Notes under the pieces: generated by a model
Seen by the model: the letters and a program-made list of their open reading frames with translations, nothing else
The model's database searches: none
What the model was told of the DNA's origin: nothing
In this document: one piece after another, positions 50,893-58,929 of the stretch
Layout of the letters: every line of letters begins with the position of its first letter
Numbering within the stretch: the first letter of the stretch is position 1
Position numbers and translations under genes: made by a program
Origin: CAUZIZ01 sp965218775
Lineage (GTDB): Bacteria; Acidobacteriota; UBA6911; RPQK01; JAJDTT01
Direction: 5' to 3'
Assembly: GCA_965218775.1 (NCBI GenBank)
Contig: CBDCLS010000003.1
Coordinates: forward strand, 62,001 to 126,000
DNA: 64,000 nt

Positions 50893-51846
50893 ATGGCTTC
50901 AGTAGTTGTTGTCGGTTCGGTTGCCTACGACTCGGTTGAAACTCCCTTCGGAAAGGTCGAGGACGCCCTCGGCGGAGCTGCTACCTATTTCAGCGTAGCG
51001 GCCGGCTTCTTCTGCGACGTGCGGCTGGTAGGCTGTGTCGGAGAGGATTTCCGCGAAGAGGATATTGCCCTTCTGGAATCCCGTCAAATCGACCTGGCCG
51101 GCCTGGAAAAGATGAATGGCAAAACCTTCCGTTGGTCCGGAGAGTATGGATATGACCTGAACGAAAGACGAACTCTGGACACCCAGCTGAACGTCTTCGC
51201 CGACTTCAAGCCCACACTTCCCCAGGCTTATCGCAACAGTGACTACGTTTTTCTTGCCAACATCGATCCGGCGCTGCAGCTCAGGGTGCTCTCACAGGTA
51301 GAAAAACCCCGACTGGTGGCCTGTGACACCATGAACTACTGGATCGAGGACCACTTTGAGACTCTCCTTGAAACCCTCAAACACGTCGATGTGCTGCTCA
51401 TCAACGATGGCGAAGCACGCCAGCTGACGCAGGAATCCAATCTGGTCAAGGCTGCAAACAGGATTCACCAGTGGGGACCAAGTACGCTAGTGGTCAAGCG
51501 GGGAGAGTATGGAGCTTTGATGTTTCAAAGGGATCATCAGAAGCAAGCCACCATCTTCGCGGCCCCGGCCTTTCCGCTGGAAGATGTCTTCGACCCGACC
51601 GGTGCGGGTGACAGCTTCGCGGGCGGGTTCATGGGCTATCTTACGGGTGCGAACCGTGGGGACCCGGATGCCTTCCGCCAGGCGATCATCTTCGGTTCGG
51701 TGTTGGCGAGCTTCAATGTTGAGAAATTCTCTCTGGATCGCTTGAAGACCCTGACGTTCACCGAAATTGAACTCCGCTACCGCGAATTCAAGCGGCTGAC
51801 TCATTTCGAAGATTTCGCCGACTGGCGCGATGAAGTGACCACGTGA
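50893..51846 (+). CDS. PfkB-family carbohydrate/nucleoside kinase
   Basis: 317 residues; AGGAGG before the ATG. SVAYDSVETPFG and ALGGAATYFSVAAG near residue 27 (substrate side), LVVKRGEYGALMF near 195, and DPTGAGDSFAGGFMGYL near 236 with the catalytic Asp in GAGD, the PfkB anion-hole motif. Family members phosphorylate ribose, fructose-1-phosphate, adenosine and similar. The position after mtnP suggests a nucleoside or ribose substrate, e.g. adenosine kinase, but this is not proven. Its stop codon overlaps the GTG start of the next gene. Confidence 0.9.
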   Translation: MASVVVVGSVAYDSVETPFGKVEDALGGAATYFSVAAGFFCDVRLVGCVGEDFREEDIALLESRQIDLAGLEKMNGKTFRWSGEYGYDLNERRTLDTQLNVFADFKPTLPQAYRNSDYVFLANIDPALQLRVLSQVEKPRLVACDTMNYWIEDHFETLLETLKHVDVLLINDGEARQLTQESNLVKAANRIHQWGPSTLVVKRGEYGALMFQRDHQKQATIFAAPAFPLEDVFDPTGAGDSFAGGFMGYLTGANRGDPDAFRQAIIFGSVLASFNVEKFSLDRLKTLTFTEIELRYREFKRLTHFEDFADWRDEVTT

Positions 51847-53285
51847 AATCCCTGCTCCTCCTTCTGAGCCTCTCTGCCGCAGTCTGGGCGCAGGAGGCAC
51901 CAGAGATCGATCCAGTCGCCTTGGAGTGGTTTCAAAAAGGCGAGGCTCTGATCGACACGCCTCAACAGTACTCAGATCAGCAAGCCGAGTACTTTGAGAA
52001 GGCTGTGGAACTGGCTCCGAAGCTGGTCCCTGCGCGCTACAACCTCGCCCTCATCTATATCAAGCAAGAAAAGCTGGATCTGGCTTTGCAGCACTTGAAC
52101 GCCCTGATTGAACTAGAGAAGGACAGTTCGCGCGCCTACCTCCTGCGGGCGGGAGTGCTCGAGCGGCGTGGCCAGTTCGATCTGCTAAAGAAAGACGTGG
52201 CCACGATTCTCGACAAGGACCCAGCAAACTCCGGGGCCTTGGAACTACTGGGAAGATCTCACTATCGGGAGAAACGCTATCAGCAGGCCTTGCAGGCTTT
52301 CCAAAAAGCTTTGGAACTGAACCCCGGCTTGACGGAGATGTACCTCCCAATCGCCCAGGTTCAGAAGCTCCTGGACCAGGGTGAGGCAGCCGTTCAAAGC
52401 TACCAGACCTTCCTGAGTAAGTATCCAGACGATTTCGAGGCCCGTTTTCTGCTGGGGAGGCTTTATCGACGGCTGAATCAGAATGAGTCGGCGATGAAGG
52501 AGTGGCTGCGAGCGGAGACCTTGAACCCCAACGATCCACATCTCGCTCAGGACCTTGGGGATCTCTACCTCGAATTGGGAAACCTGAAGGAAGCTCGCAA
52601 GCGGTTACTTCGGGGCGATAGGGAAAATGCCGGCAGTTTAGGCATCATAGCCCAGCGCGAAGGGCGCAACCAGGAGGCGGAACAACACTTCCTCAAGGCC
52701 CTTGAGGAAAACCCGCAGCAACCGCTCCTGTGGGCCTATCTAGGAGACGCCCTGGTAGCGCAGGACAAGAAGCTTGAGGCCATGAAGGCCTACCAGTCAG
52801 CTCTGGATCAAGATCCAGAGGACTTCTCGAGCCTCTACAACATGGCAAGTCTTCATGCCGGATTGGGTCAGCCGGACCAGGCAATCGACAATCTCGGGCG
52901 AGCATTGCAGGTGAAGCCTCAATCAGGACCGGCACACTACAATCTGGCCCTCATGCTGGATACGAAAAAAGAGTACGGTGATGCCCAGACACACTACCTC
53001 AAGGCGCTCCAACACGGAATCGAAAAACCCGAGGCTCACTTTCGCCTGGCGATCCTCTACGCCAGGCAATCCGAGCCCGAGAAGTCGCTGAAGCATCTCG
53101 AAGTGGCGTTCCGCAAGAAGCCGCAAAAGTTTGTACCACTTGTGCTGACCGAACTCCGCCAGGTCCGCTCGGATCTGGACAGCATCCGATACCGCAGTGA
53201 TTTCAATGACCTGCTGAAGAAGTACCAGCCCCAGACGCCGGAGGAAGAAGAGAACCAGGAGTCCGCACCGAAGGATCCGCCCTAG
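51843..53285 (+). CDS. secreted TPR-repeat protein
   Basis: 480 residues from a GTG, coupled to the kinase gene. Signal peptide (MKSLLLLLSLSAAVWAQEAP), then at least nine TPR-like helical hairpins, e.g. ARYNLALIYIKQEKLDLALQHL, YREKRYQQALQAFQKALELN, LWAYLGDALVAQDKKLEAMKAY, LYNMASLHAGLGQPDQAIDNL and AHFRLAILYARQSEPEKSLKHL. The acidic C-terminus is low-complexity. TPR arrays bind partner proteins; here probably in the periplasm or outer membrane. Partner not evident. Confidence 0.85.
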   Translation: MKSLLLLLSLSAAVWAQEAPEIDPVALEWFQKGEALIDTPQQYSDQQAEYFEKAVELAPKLVPARYNLALIYIKQEKLDLALQHLNALIELEKDSSRAYLLRAGVLERRGQFDLLKKDVATILDKDPANSGALELLGRSHYREKRYQQALQAFQKALELNPGLTEMYLPIAQVQKLLDQGEAAVQSYQTFLSKYPDDFEARFLLGRLYRRLNQNESAMKEWLRAETLNPNDPHLAQDLGDLYLELGNLKEARKRLLRGDRENAGSLGIIAQREGRNQEAEQHFLKALEENPQQPLLWAYLGDALVAQDKKLEAMKAYQSALDQDPEDFSSLYNMASLHAGLGQPDQAIDNLGRALQVKPQSGPAHYNLALMLDTKKEYGDAQTHYLKALQHGIEKPEAHFRLAILYARQSEPEKSLKHLEVAFRKKPQKFVPLVLTELRQVRSDLDSIRYRSDFNDLLKKYQPQTPEEEENQESAPKDPP

Positions 53286-53293
53286 GAAAGACA

Positions 53294-53560
53294 GTTCGGC
53301 GTTCTGCGGTTGTGTGATTTGGCCTTTCTTCCCTGCTCTGTCATAGGCAACCGAGGAATGATGAACCACAGAATCTCGAACAGGCGAATTTCGAAGGTTA
53401 AGGGAGACGGTTCGACATTCGCATGTTCGGCGTTCTGCGGTTTGTCATTCAGCCTTTCTTCCCTGCCTTGTCGAAGGCTACCGATCAATGATGAACCGCA
53501 GAACATCGAACAGGCGAATTTCGAAGGCCGGAGAGGACGGTTCGGCATTCGCATGTTCTG
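53294..53560. repeat. tandem 130-bp repeat in a 359-nt gene-free spacer
   Basis: Two copies of a unit with GTTCGGCGTTCTGCGGTT (53294 and 53425) and CGAACAGGCGAATTTCGAAGG (about 53378 and 53508) lie about 130 bp apart, with a partial third start near 53540 (GGTTCGGCATTCGCATG). The unit also has an internal inverted look: GCAGAACATCGAACAGGCGA. Between convergent genes; no coding content. Confidence 0.8.
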
Positions 53561-53644
53561 AGCCGGGGCCATGGACCTGTCTCCCGAAACTGCGTCTCTG
53601 GGCCAATGCTTCCCTGCCCAACCCAAACCGCCAAGACAGCCCTC

Positions 53645-55201
53645 TTAGTCCTCACGCCGGATAGCCGCCAGGATGCCCTTCAGGGCAGCGTTGGCTTTTG
53701 CCTTGCTGATACCAGGGACGGAATCGTCGTAGTCCGTGAGCTTGGCAACCACGATCTGCCTCGAGGGAATTACCAATGTGGTCTGCCCTCCGGCGCCGGC
53801 CGCGTAGTAGGTATCTTCAGGTGCGTCGTAGTTGCCGGTTGTGTTGAGCCACCACATCCCCCCGTACCTGGCCACGCTCTCCTTGTTCTCCTCGTTGTTC
53901 CAAGCAGGCGCCGGGGTTCGCACGAATTCGACAAAGTCCTTGGAAAGGAGACGCTTCCCCTGCCAGAGTCCCTCTTGCAGGTAGAGGAGACCAATGCGGG
54001 CCCAGTCTCGAACGGTTCCGTGCTCATAGCCGGACAGTACGAAGTTCCCGTAGGGATCGGTGTCCAGGACCATGCGCCTGATTCCGATCTCGTCAAAAAG
54101 GCCTTTCTGAGGGTAGGTCAGGTACTCCTGACCCTGCGCCTGGACGATGCGCTTGACGATGTAACCAAGGGTCAGGGGATCGCAGTTCCGGTACCGTCCC
54201 ACCGTGTTGGGAGGATACTGCAACGGTCGACTGACCACGTATCGGAAGACATCAATTGCGCCGCAGTAGGGGTAGTAGTGATCCGGGTACTCGGGCCCTA
54301 CTTCGTACCTGCCTTCCGGGGTCTTCACCAAGGCCTCGTAGAGGGTGAATCTCAGACCACTCGACATCCGCATCAAATCGGCGATTCGAATCTGGGCTCT
54401 CTGGTCGCCGGACTGCTGCCACTCGGGAACTGGAGCGGGGTCCTCCAGTTTCAGGAGGCCCTCCTGTTCGAGTCGTCCAATCAGAGTCCCAGTGAGGCTC
54501 TTCCCCTGGGACCAGCTCTCCAACAGGGTGTCCTTGGTGATTCCCTCGGCGTAGCGCTCGGCTACCAGCCGGCCCTTGTACAGGACCACCATGCCGGCGA
54601 TTCGCGACGGCTTCTCGAACGCCAGCTCCACGGCCGCTTTCACCCTCTCCTGGTCGACCTCGGGCGGCAGGGGATCATCCGAGAGCACGTCACCCATGGG
54701 CCAAGGCTGAGTCTGGGCGTCGGGGAGACGGGTCTGGACCGGGACAGGCTCGAAGAAGATGCCCTCGTGATCGACCGGGTGGATGATGCACCCCTGATCT
54801 CCGTAGAGCTTCGCGGTCCGCGTCAGCGAGCCGCGCAGCGTGGCCCGAACCAGCTGCTTGTCGTGGTCGATCTCTTCACTCAGATGCGGAAAATCGGCTG
54901 CCGGGAGACGCACCAGGGCACCGACAACCCTACGGCTGTGCTCGATCGCTTTTGCCACCTGCATACCGGTAACGAAGACCGATGAACAGAGGAGTTTGGC
55001 GTATCCAGCAACGCCCAGGTTGTGGATATCCTGATCTTTGGCCTCCGGGATGGGCTCGGTGTTGGTTTGGTTCGGCGCTGCTGGATCCGCGGTAGGACCG
55101 CTACACCCAACAGTGAGGATCGATGTCGCTACAAGAAGCGAGGGAAGGACGAGAAAAACGAGTGCCGAGCTGGGGCTCCACGGTGGAATCCTGTCACGCA
55201 C
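53645..55201 (-). CDS. serine beta-lactamase/penicillin-binding-type hydrolase lipoprotein
   Basis: 518 residues from the GTG at 55201, with AAGGAG eight nt upstream; an upstream extension overlaps the muramidase gene and is not real. Lipobox in SILTVGCSG. Class C beta-lactamase/DD-peptidase fold: SWSQGKSLTG carries SxxK, GRYRNCDPLTLG the YxN, and a later AAGAGGQTTLVIPSRQIVV replaces the KTG strand. Family members act as esterases, peptidases or beta-lactamases. The neighbour is a NamZ-type muramidase and both are exported, so a role in peptidoglycan turnover is likely. Confidence 0.9.
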   Translation of the reverse strand: MRDRIPPWSPSSALVFLVLPSLLVATSILTVGCSGPTADPAAPNQTNTEPIPEAKDQDIHNLGVAGYAKLLCSSVFVTGMQVAKAIEHSRRVVGALVRLPAADFPHLSEEIDHDKQLVRATLRGSLTRTAKLYGDQGCIIHPVDHEGIFFEPVPVQTRLPDAQTQPWPMGDVLSDDPLPPEVDQERVKAAVELAFEKPSRIAGMVVLYKGRLVAERYAEGITKDTLLESWSQGKSLTGTLIGRLEQEGLLKLEDPAPVPEWQQSGDQRAQIRIADLMRMSSGLRFTLYEALVKTPEGRYEVGPEYPDHYYPYCGAIDVFRYVVSRPLQYPPNTVGRYRNCDPLTLGYIVKRIVQAQGQEYLTYPQKGLFDEIGIRRMVLDTDPYGNFVLSGYEHGTVRDWARIGLLYLQEGLWQGKRLLSKDFVEFVRTPAPAWNNEENKESVARYGGMWWLNTTGNYDAPEDTYYAAGAGGQTTLVIPSRQIVVAKLTDYDDSVPGISKAKANAALKGILAAIRRED

Positions 55202-55244
55202 GCAGCATCTCCTTAGTACACTGGAACGTAAAGATATATCGTGG

Positions 55245-55286
55245 CGGTGGTCTCCAGGCCGATGTTCTTCGGCCTGGAGACCACCG
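55245..55286. repeat. perfect 18-bp hairpin between namZ and the serine hydrolase gene (family A)
   Basis: CGGTGGTCTCCAGGCCGA (55245-55262) and its exact reverse complement (55269-55286) enclose a six-base loop, ending one base before the NamZ stop codon. The core is that of the family A dispersed repeat, here doubled into a stem. It could stabilise or terminate the operon transcript. No T run follows. Confidence 0.85.
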
Positions 55287-56456
55287 TCAATTGTAGCGCA
55301 GGTAACGAGCTCGGGTCTCTCGGAAAGCGGCCAGCTCCTTCTGCCATCCCGAAATGATCTCCTGGGCAGAGCGCCCCTGCTCCAGGCCCTCCCGAATGGC
55401 CGGCGATCCGGAGAGGCGATCGAAGGTGACATTCTTGAACTTGAACTCTTTGGGATGCATGCGAATCAGTTGGTGCAGCAGATGAAGCACCACCTTGATG
55501 GGGTCAAAAGCGTGGCGATCCAACACGTGAATCTGGATCCCCCGACAGGATTCTCCCCTGAATTTGGAGAAGGTCGGGCGGAACGCCTGGGGGCGAAATC
55601 GCACGCCCTCCAACCCTGACAGGTTGAGTTTCTGTGCTAGTTGAGCGCTCTTCAGCCAGGGCGCCCCGATCAGTTCGAAGGGACGTGTGCTCCCCCTCCC
55701 CTCGGACAGATTGGTTCCCTCGATCAAGCAGAGCCCAGGATAGACAGTAGCGGTAGCGAGCGTGGGCATATTGGGAGAGGGCATGATCCACTGGAGGCCG
55801 ATCTGGTCGTACCAATGCGAGCGCTTCCAACCCCGCAGCGGAACGATCTTCAGATCGCAACCCATTTCGGCCTCGGCGTTGAACAGACGGGCCAATTCCC
55901 CGACGGTCATTCCATGTCGCAAGGCAATGGGGTACACGCCGACAAACGATTCTTGTCCGGGCTCCAGTACGGGCCCCTCCACTCGGGTGGCGTCGATAGG
56001 ATTGGGCCGATCCAGCACCAGCAGAGGGACTCCGCGCTGGCCTGCCGCCTTCATACACTCGTAGAGGGTGGAGATATAGGTGTAGAAGCGAACTCCCACG
56101 TCTTGAACGTCGAAGATTAGAACGTCCACTCTCTCGAGCATCTTTGCAGTCGGCGCGCGGGTCGAGGTATAGAGGCTGTACCGGGCTGCTTCCCCTGCGA
56201 TCTTCTCCCCCGCCTGGGCCTGTCCCAGAAGACCATGTTCGGGAGCAAAGAGGGCTACCAGGTCGACTTCCGGGTGACGTTCCAGAAGATCAGCCAGGCT
56301 CTCCATCCGGGCAGTCACTCCGGTGTGATTGGTGATCAATCCGACGCGCTTTCCCTGGATCCAGGAGAAAAAGGGTTCTTGCAGAATCTGATCCGCCCCA
56401 AGCTGGATTGAGGCTGCGGAGGCAAGGAGTAGGCTCAGGAATGGGAAAACGATCAC
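55287..56456 (-). CDS. namZ: NamZ-type (DUF1343) exo-beta-N-acetylmuramidase
   Basis: 389 residues, GTG start. Signal peptide (IVFPFLSLLLASAASIQLGA). DUF1343 motifs: RVGLITNHTGVT near residue 38, VALFAPEHGLLGQAQ near 65, DVQDVGVRFYTYISTLYECM near 118, VLDRPNPIDA near 147 and PSPNMPTLATATVYPGLCLIEGTNLSEGRGSTRPFE near 227. NamZ releases terminal N-acetylmuramic acid from cell-wall fragments, and exported versions serve peptidoglycan turnover or scavenging. Upstream gene on the same strand is an FAD oxidase (10 nt), downstream a beta-lactamase-like hydrolase. Confidence 0.92.
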   Translation of the reverse strand: MIVFPFLSLLLASAASIQLGADQILQEPFFSWIQGKRVGLITNHTGVTARMESLADLLERHPEVDLVALFAPEHGLLGQAQAGEKIAGEAARYSLYTSTRAPTAKMLERVDVLIFDVQDVGVRFYTYISTLYECMKAAGQRGVPLLVLDRPNPIDATRVEGPVLEPGQESFVGVYPIALRHGMTVGELARLFNAEAEMGCDLKIVPLRGWKRSHWYDQIGLQWIMPSPNMPTLATATVYPGLCLIEGTNLSEGRGSTRPFELIGAPWLKSAQLAQKLNLSGLEGVRFRPQAFRPTFSKFRGESCRGIQIHVLDRHAFDPIKVVLHLLHQLIRMHPKEFKFKNVTFDRLSGSPAIREGLEQGRSAQEIISGWQKELAAFRETRARYLRYN

Positions 56457-56466
56457 CGCGGTGTCA

Positions 56467-57894
56467 TCAGGAAGGGGCGAGTTCCCGTTCCCTGAACTCC
56501 ATACACACTTTGGTTGAAGGGAGAATCTTATCTGGATTGCACAAGCCCTTGGGATCGAACAAATAACGGATCCGCCTCATGATTTCCAGATCGCAATCGG
56601 AAAACATGAACGGCATGAAATCCCGCTTCTCGAGCCCCACTCCATGTTCCCCGGTGAGAGCGCCACCCACCTCGATGCACACCCGGACCATTTCCTCGCT
56701 GGCCTTCATTACTCGATCCAATTGATCCGGGCTGTCGCCGTCGTAGAGAAGGACAGGATGCAGATTGCCGTCCCCGGCATGAAAAACGTTGACCATGGGA
56801 AGGCGGTACCGGTCAGCAATCGCGTAGATCCTTTCGACGACCTCGGTGAGGCGGGTTCGGGGAACGACCGTGTCTTGAAGGTAGAAGTTCCGCGCCAGCC
56901 TTCCGAACGCACCGAAGGCTTTCTTTCGGCCTGACCAGAGCCGAGCTCGCTCGCTTTCATCACGCGCCTCTTGAACTTCGCGGGCGCCGTTGGCCTGCAG
57001 AATTTCGCGGACCTGCTCGACCAAAGCCTCAGTTTCGGCCTCGTACCCGTCCAGCTCGACCAACAAAACACCGGCAGCATCGGTTGGATAACCGGCGGCG
57101 TAGACTGAGTTCTCCACCGCCTGGATCGTGAGCTGGTCCATGAATTCCATGGCCGCTGGAATGATCCCTGCGCCGATGATGTCGGACACCGACCGGGTGG
57201 CGTCACTGAGCTGCAAGTAATCTGCCAAGAACGTCTTCACGGCCTGCGGTAGTGGCAGGAGTCGAACCCACGCCTTTGTCATGATTCCCAAGGTGCCCTC
57301 ACTGCCTGTGAACAAGCCCCTCAGGTCGAAGCCGGCATTTTCGCCTTGAGGGCTGCCCAGCATTACCAGTTCTCCCTGTGGGGTGACCGCCTCAATTGCC
57401 AAGACGTGCAACACCGTCGTTCCATACTTCAAACAGTGGGGTCCTCCGGCGTTAGAGGCGATGTTGCCACCTATAGTGCAGCTGCTTTGGCTGGAGGGAT
57501 CCGGACCGAAATAAAGACCGAATGGCTTGACGCGCTGGGAGAGGTCCAGGTTGATCACGCCGGGCTCCACGACGGCATAACGGTCGACCTCATTGACCTC
57601 GATAATGCGATTCAGACGGGACATCTGCAGCAGGATTCCCCCGCTGATGGGAATCGCTCCCCCGCTCAAACTAGTGCCTGCACCCCGCGGCAGGTAGGGG
57701 ATATCGTTTTCGTAGGCGATTCGCACGATCCCCTGGATCTGATCTGCGGTAGAGGGGTAGACCACCATGTCGGGTGGATTACGGTGAAAGGTCAGACCGT
57801 CGCACTCGTAGACCAGGCACTCGGCGGGATGGGTCTGCACATTCCCCTCTCCCACGATCGATGCGATCTCTCTCGCAACTTGAGCCAGCTCCAT
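56467..57894 (-). CDS. FAD-linked oxidase (GlcD-like)
   Basis: 475 residues, ATG with GAGAG upstream. PCMH-type FAD domain: VVYPSTADQIQGIVRIAYEN near residue 43, PRGAGTSLSGGAIPISGG near 72, VEPGVINLDLSQ, and NIASNAGGPHCLKYG near 154. The C-terminal substrate domain ends with TGEHGVGLEKRDFMPFMF and FDPKGLCNPDKILP, which carry the catalytic His and Asp of GlcD/D-lactate dehydrogenases. Oxidises a 2-hydroxyacid such as glycolate or D-lactate at the membrane. No GlcE/GlcF genes are adjacent, so a partner for electron transfer is missing here. Lactate from muramic acid recycling is an attractive but unproven substrate. Confidence 0.88.
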   Translation of the reverse strand: MELAQVAREIASIVGEGNVQTHPAECLVYECDGLTFHRNPPDMVVYPSTADQIQGIVRIAYENDIPYLPRGAGTSLSGGAIPISGGILLQMSRLNRIIEVNEVDRYAVVEPGVINLDLSQRVKPFGLYFGPDPSSQSSCTIGGNIASNAGGPHCLKYGTTVLHVLAIEAVTPQGELVMLGSPQGENAGFDLRGLFTGSEGTLGIMTKAWVRLLPLPQAVKTFLADYLQLSDATRSVSDIIGAGIIPAAMEFMDQLTIQAVENSVYAAGYPTDAAGVLLVELDGYEAETEALVEQVREILQANGAREVQEARDESERARLWSGRKKAFGAFGRLARNFYLQDTVVPRTRLTEVVERIYAIADRYRLPMVNVFHAGDGNLHPVLLYDGDSPDQLDRVMKASEEMVRVCIEVGGALTGEHGVGLEKRDFMPFMFSDCDLEIMRRIRYLFDPKGLCNPDKILPSTKVCMEFRERELAPS

Positions 57895-58045
57895 CTCTCG
57901 ATTCTATCAATCTCGCGTCAGGACTGCGATCAATGGGGCTTTCCTCCCCTTGCCTTTGCCCTTTTGCCCCTTTCCTTTCCCTGAGCCTATCCGAGGCAAT
58001 TTTCTTGCCTCTTGCTAGCCGGAGAACGGACGCTCGATTCAGGGG

Positions 58046-58921
58046 TCATTCAGCGATCAGCTCACCTTTGGCGGCTCGATCTACCAGGTTGGATTTGCCT
58101 CGAAGACGCTTTAGCGTCTCCTGATATCGGGTCTCCATCTCTCGGCCCTGCCCATCCTGGTACTCTCGCTCAGACGCCCGGGCTGCAGCAGTGGAAGGGG
58201 GTGCCGGAACCTCGACGACCCCAGTGGTGATACGATCGTTTCCCCACTCGTAGGCCACGACCTCGCCCTTGCTGACCAACAGATTCATTCCCACGTTGGC
58301 CTCGACCACGGGAACTCCGTTCTCCCGAGCACGGGCCAGAACGGTCTGGTTCTGGATTCTGTTCTTGCTGCCGTAGGAAGGGATCAGGAGGAGGCGAGCC
58401 CCGTCCAATACAAGCGTTCTGGCTAATAGAGGGTTCCAGCGGTCGTTGCAAATCAAAAAGCCCACCCGCCCAACAGGCGTGTCGAAGGCGCGAACGGTGT
58501 GACCTACGCGGTTGAAGAACCAGCTCTCGTGAGTTCCCTCGGCCAGTTGGACTTTGTTCTGTTTACCCCGAATCTCTCCTTCGGCATCAATGAAGATTGC
58601 GGTGTTGTAGACATCCCGTTCCACCCGCTCGGCGAAGCCGAACGCGAGACAGGTCTTAAGAGTCCGTGCCAGGCGGCGGAAGCGAGCAATGTAGTCCCCG
58701 TCGATGGCCTCGGCGATCTCCAGCATAGCCTCGGGAGGCATTCGCCCCTCAATCACGTCCATCACCGTGTATCCCTCCAACACGCCTTCGGTCGTCAAAA
58801 TCAGTTCAGGACTCTCATCGGAGGCCTTACGGAAGAATGCTTCGACCTTATCTGCATTGTGGGCTTTGTCCCATTTTTTCGGCTTGATGGAGATGGCCGA
58901 GGCCTTTAGAGGGCTATACAT
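58046..58921 (-). CDS. carbon-nitrogen (nitrilase-superfamily) hydrolase
   Basis: 291 residues; GGGAGAGG before the ATG. Catalytic triad: Glu in LILTTEGVLEGY near residue 45, Lys in RGKQNKVQLAEG near 122, Cys in VGFLICNDRWNPL near 158; then RLLLIPSYGSKN. Family members cleave amides, nitriles or carbamoyl groups, e.g. N-carbamoylputrescine. The sequence of the active-site Cys (ICNDRW) is a variant of the usual CYDxRFP. Starts 8 nt after the M32 carboxypeptidase stop, so it is probably co-transcribed with it. Confidence 0.92.
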   Translation of the reverse strand: MYSPLKASAISIKPKKWDKAHNADKVEAFFRKASDESPELILTTEGVLEGYTVMDVIEGRMPPEAMLEIAEAIDGDYIARFRRLARTLKTCLAFGFAERVERDVYNTAIFIDAEGEIRGKQNKVQLAEGTHESWFFNRVGHTVRAFDTPVGRVGFLICNDRWNPLLARTLVLDGARLLLIPSYGSKNRIQNQTVLARARENGVPVVEANVGMNLLVSKGEVVAYEWGNDRITTGVVEVPAPPSTAAARASEREYQDGQGREMETRYQETLKRLRGKSNLVDRAAKGELIAE

Positions 58922-58929
58922 TCCTCTCC

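Noticed and set aside
53606..54985. Long plus-strand open frame (459 codons) opposite the serine hydrolase gene
   Set aside because: Shadow of the minus-strand gene; the real gene has the lipobox, SxxK and YxN motifs and a ribosome site.
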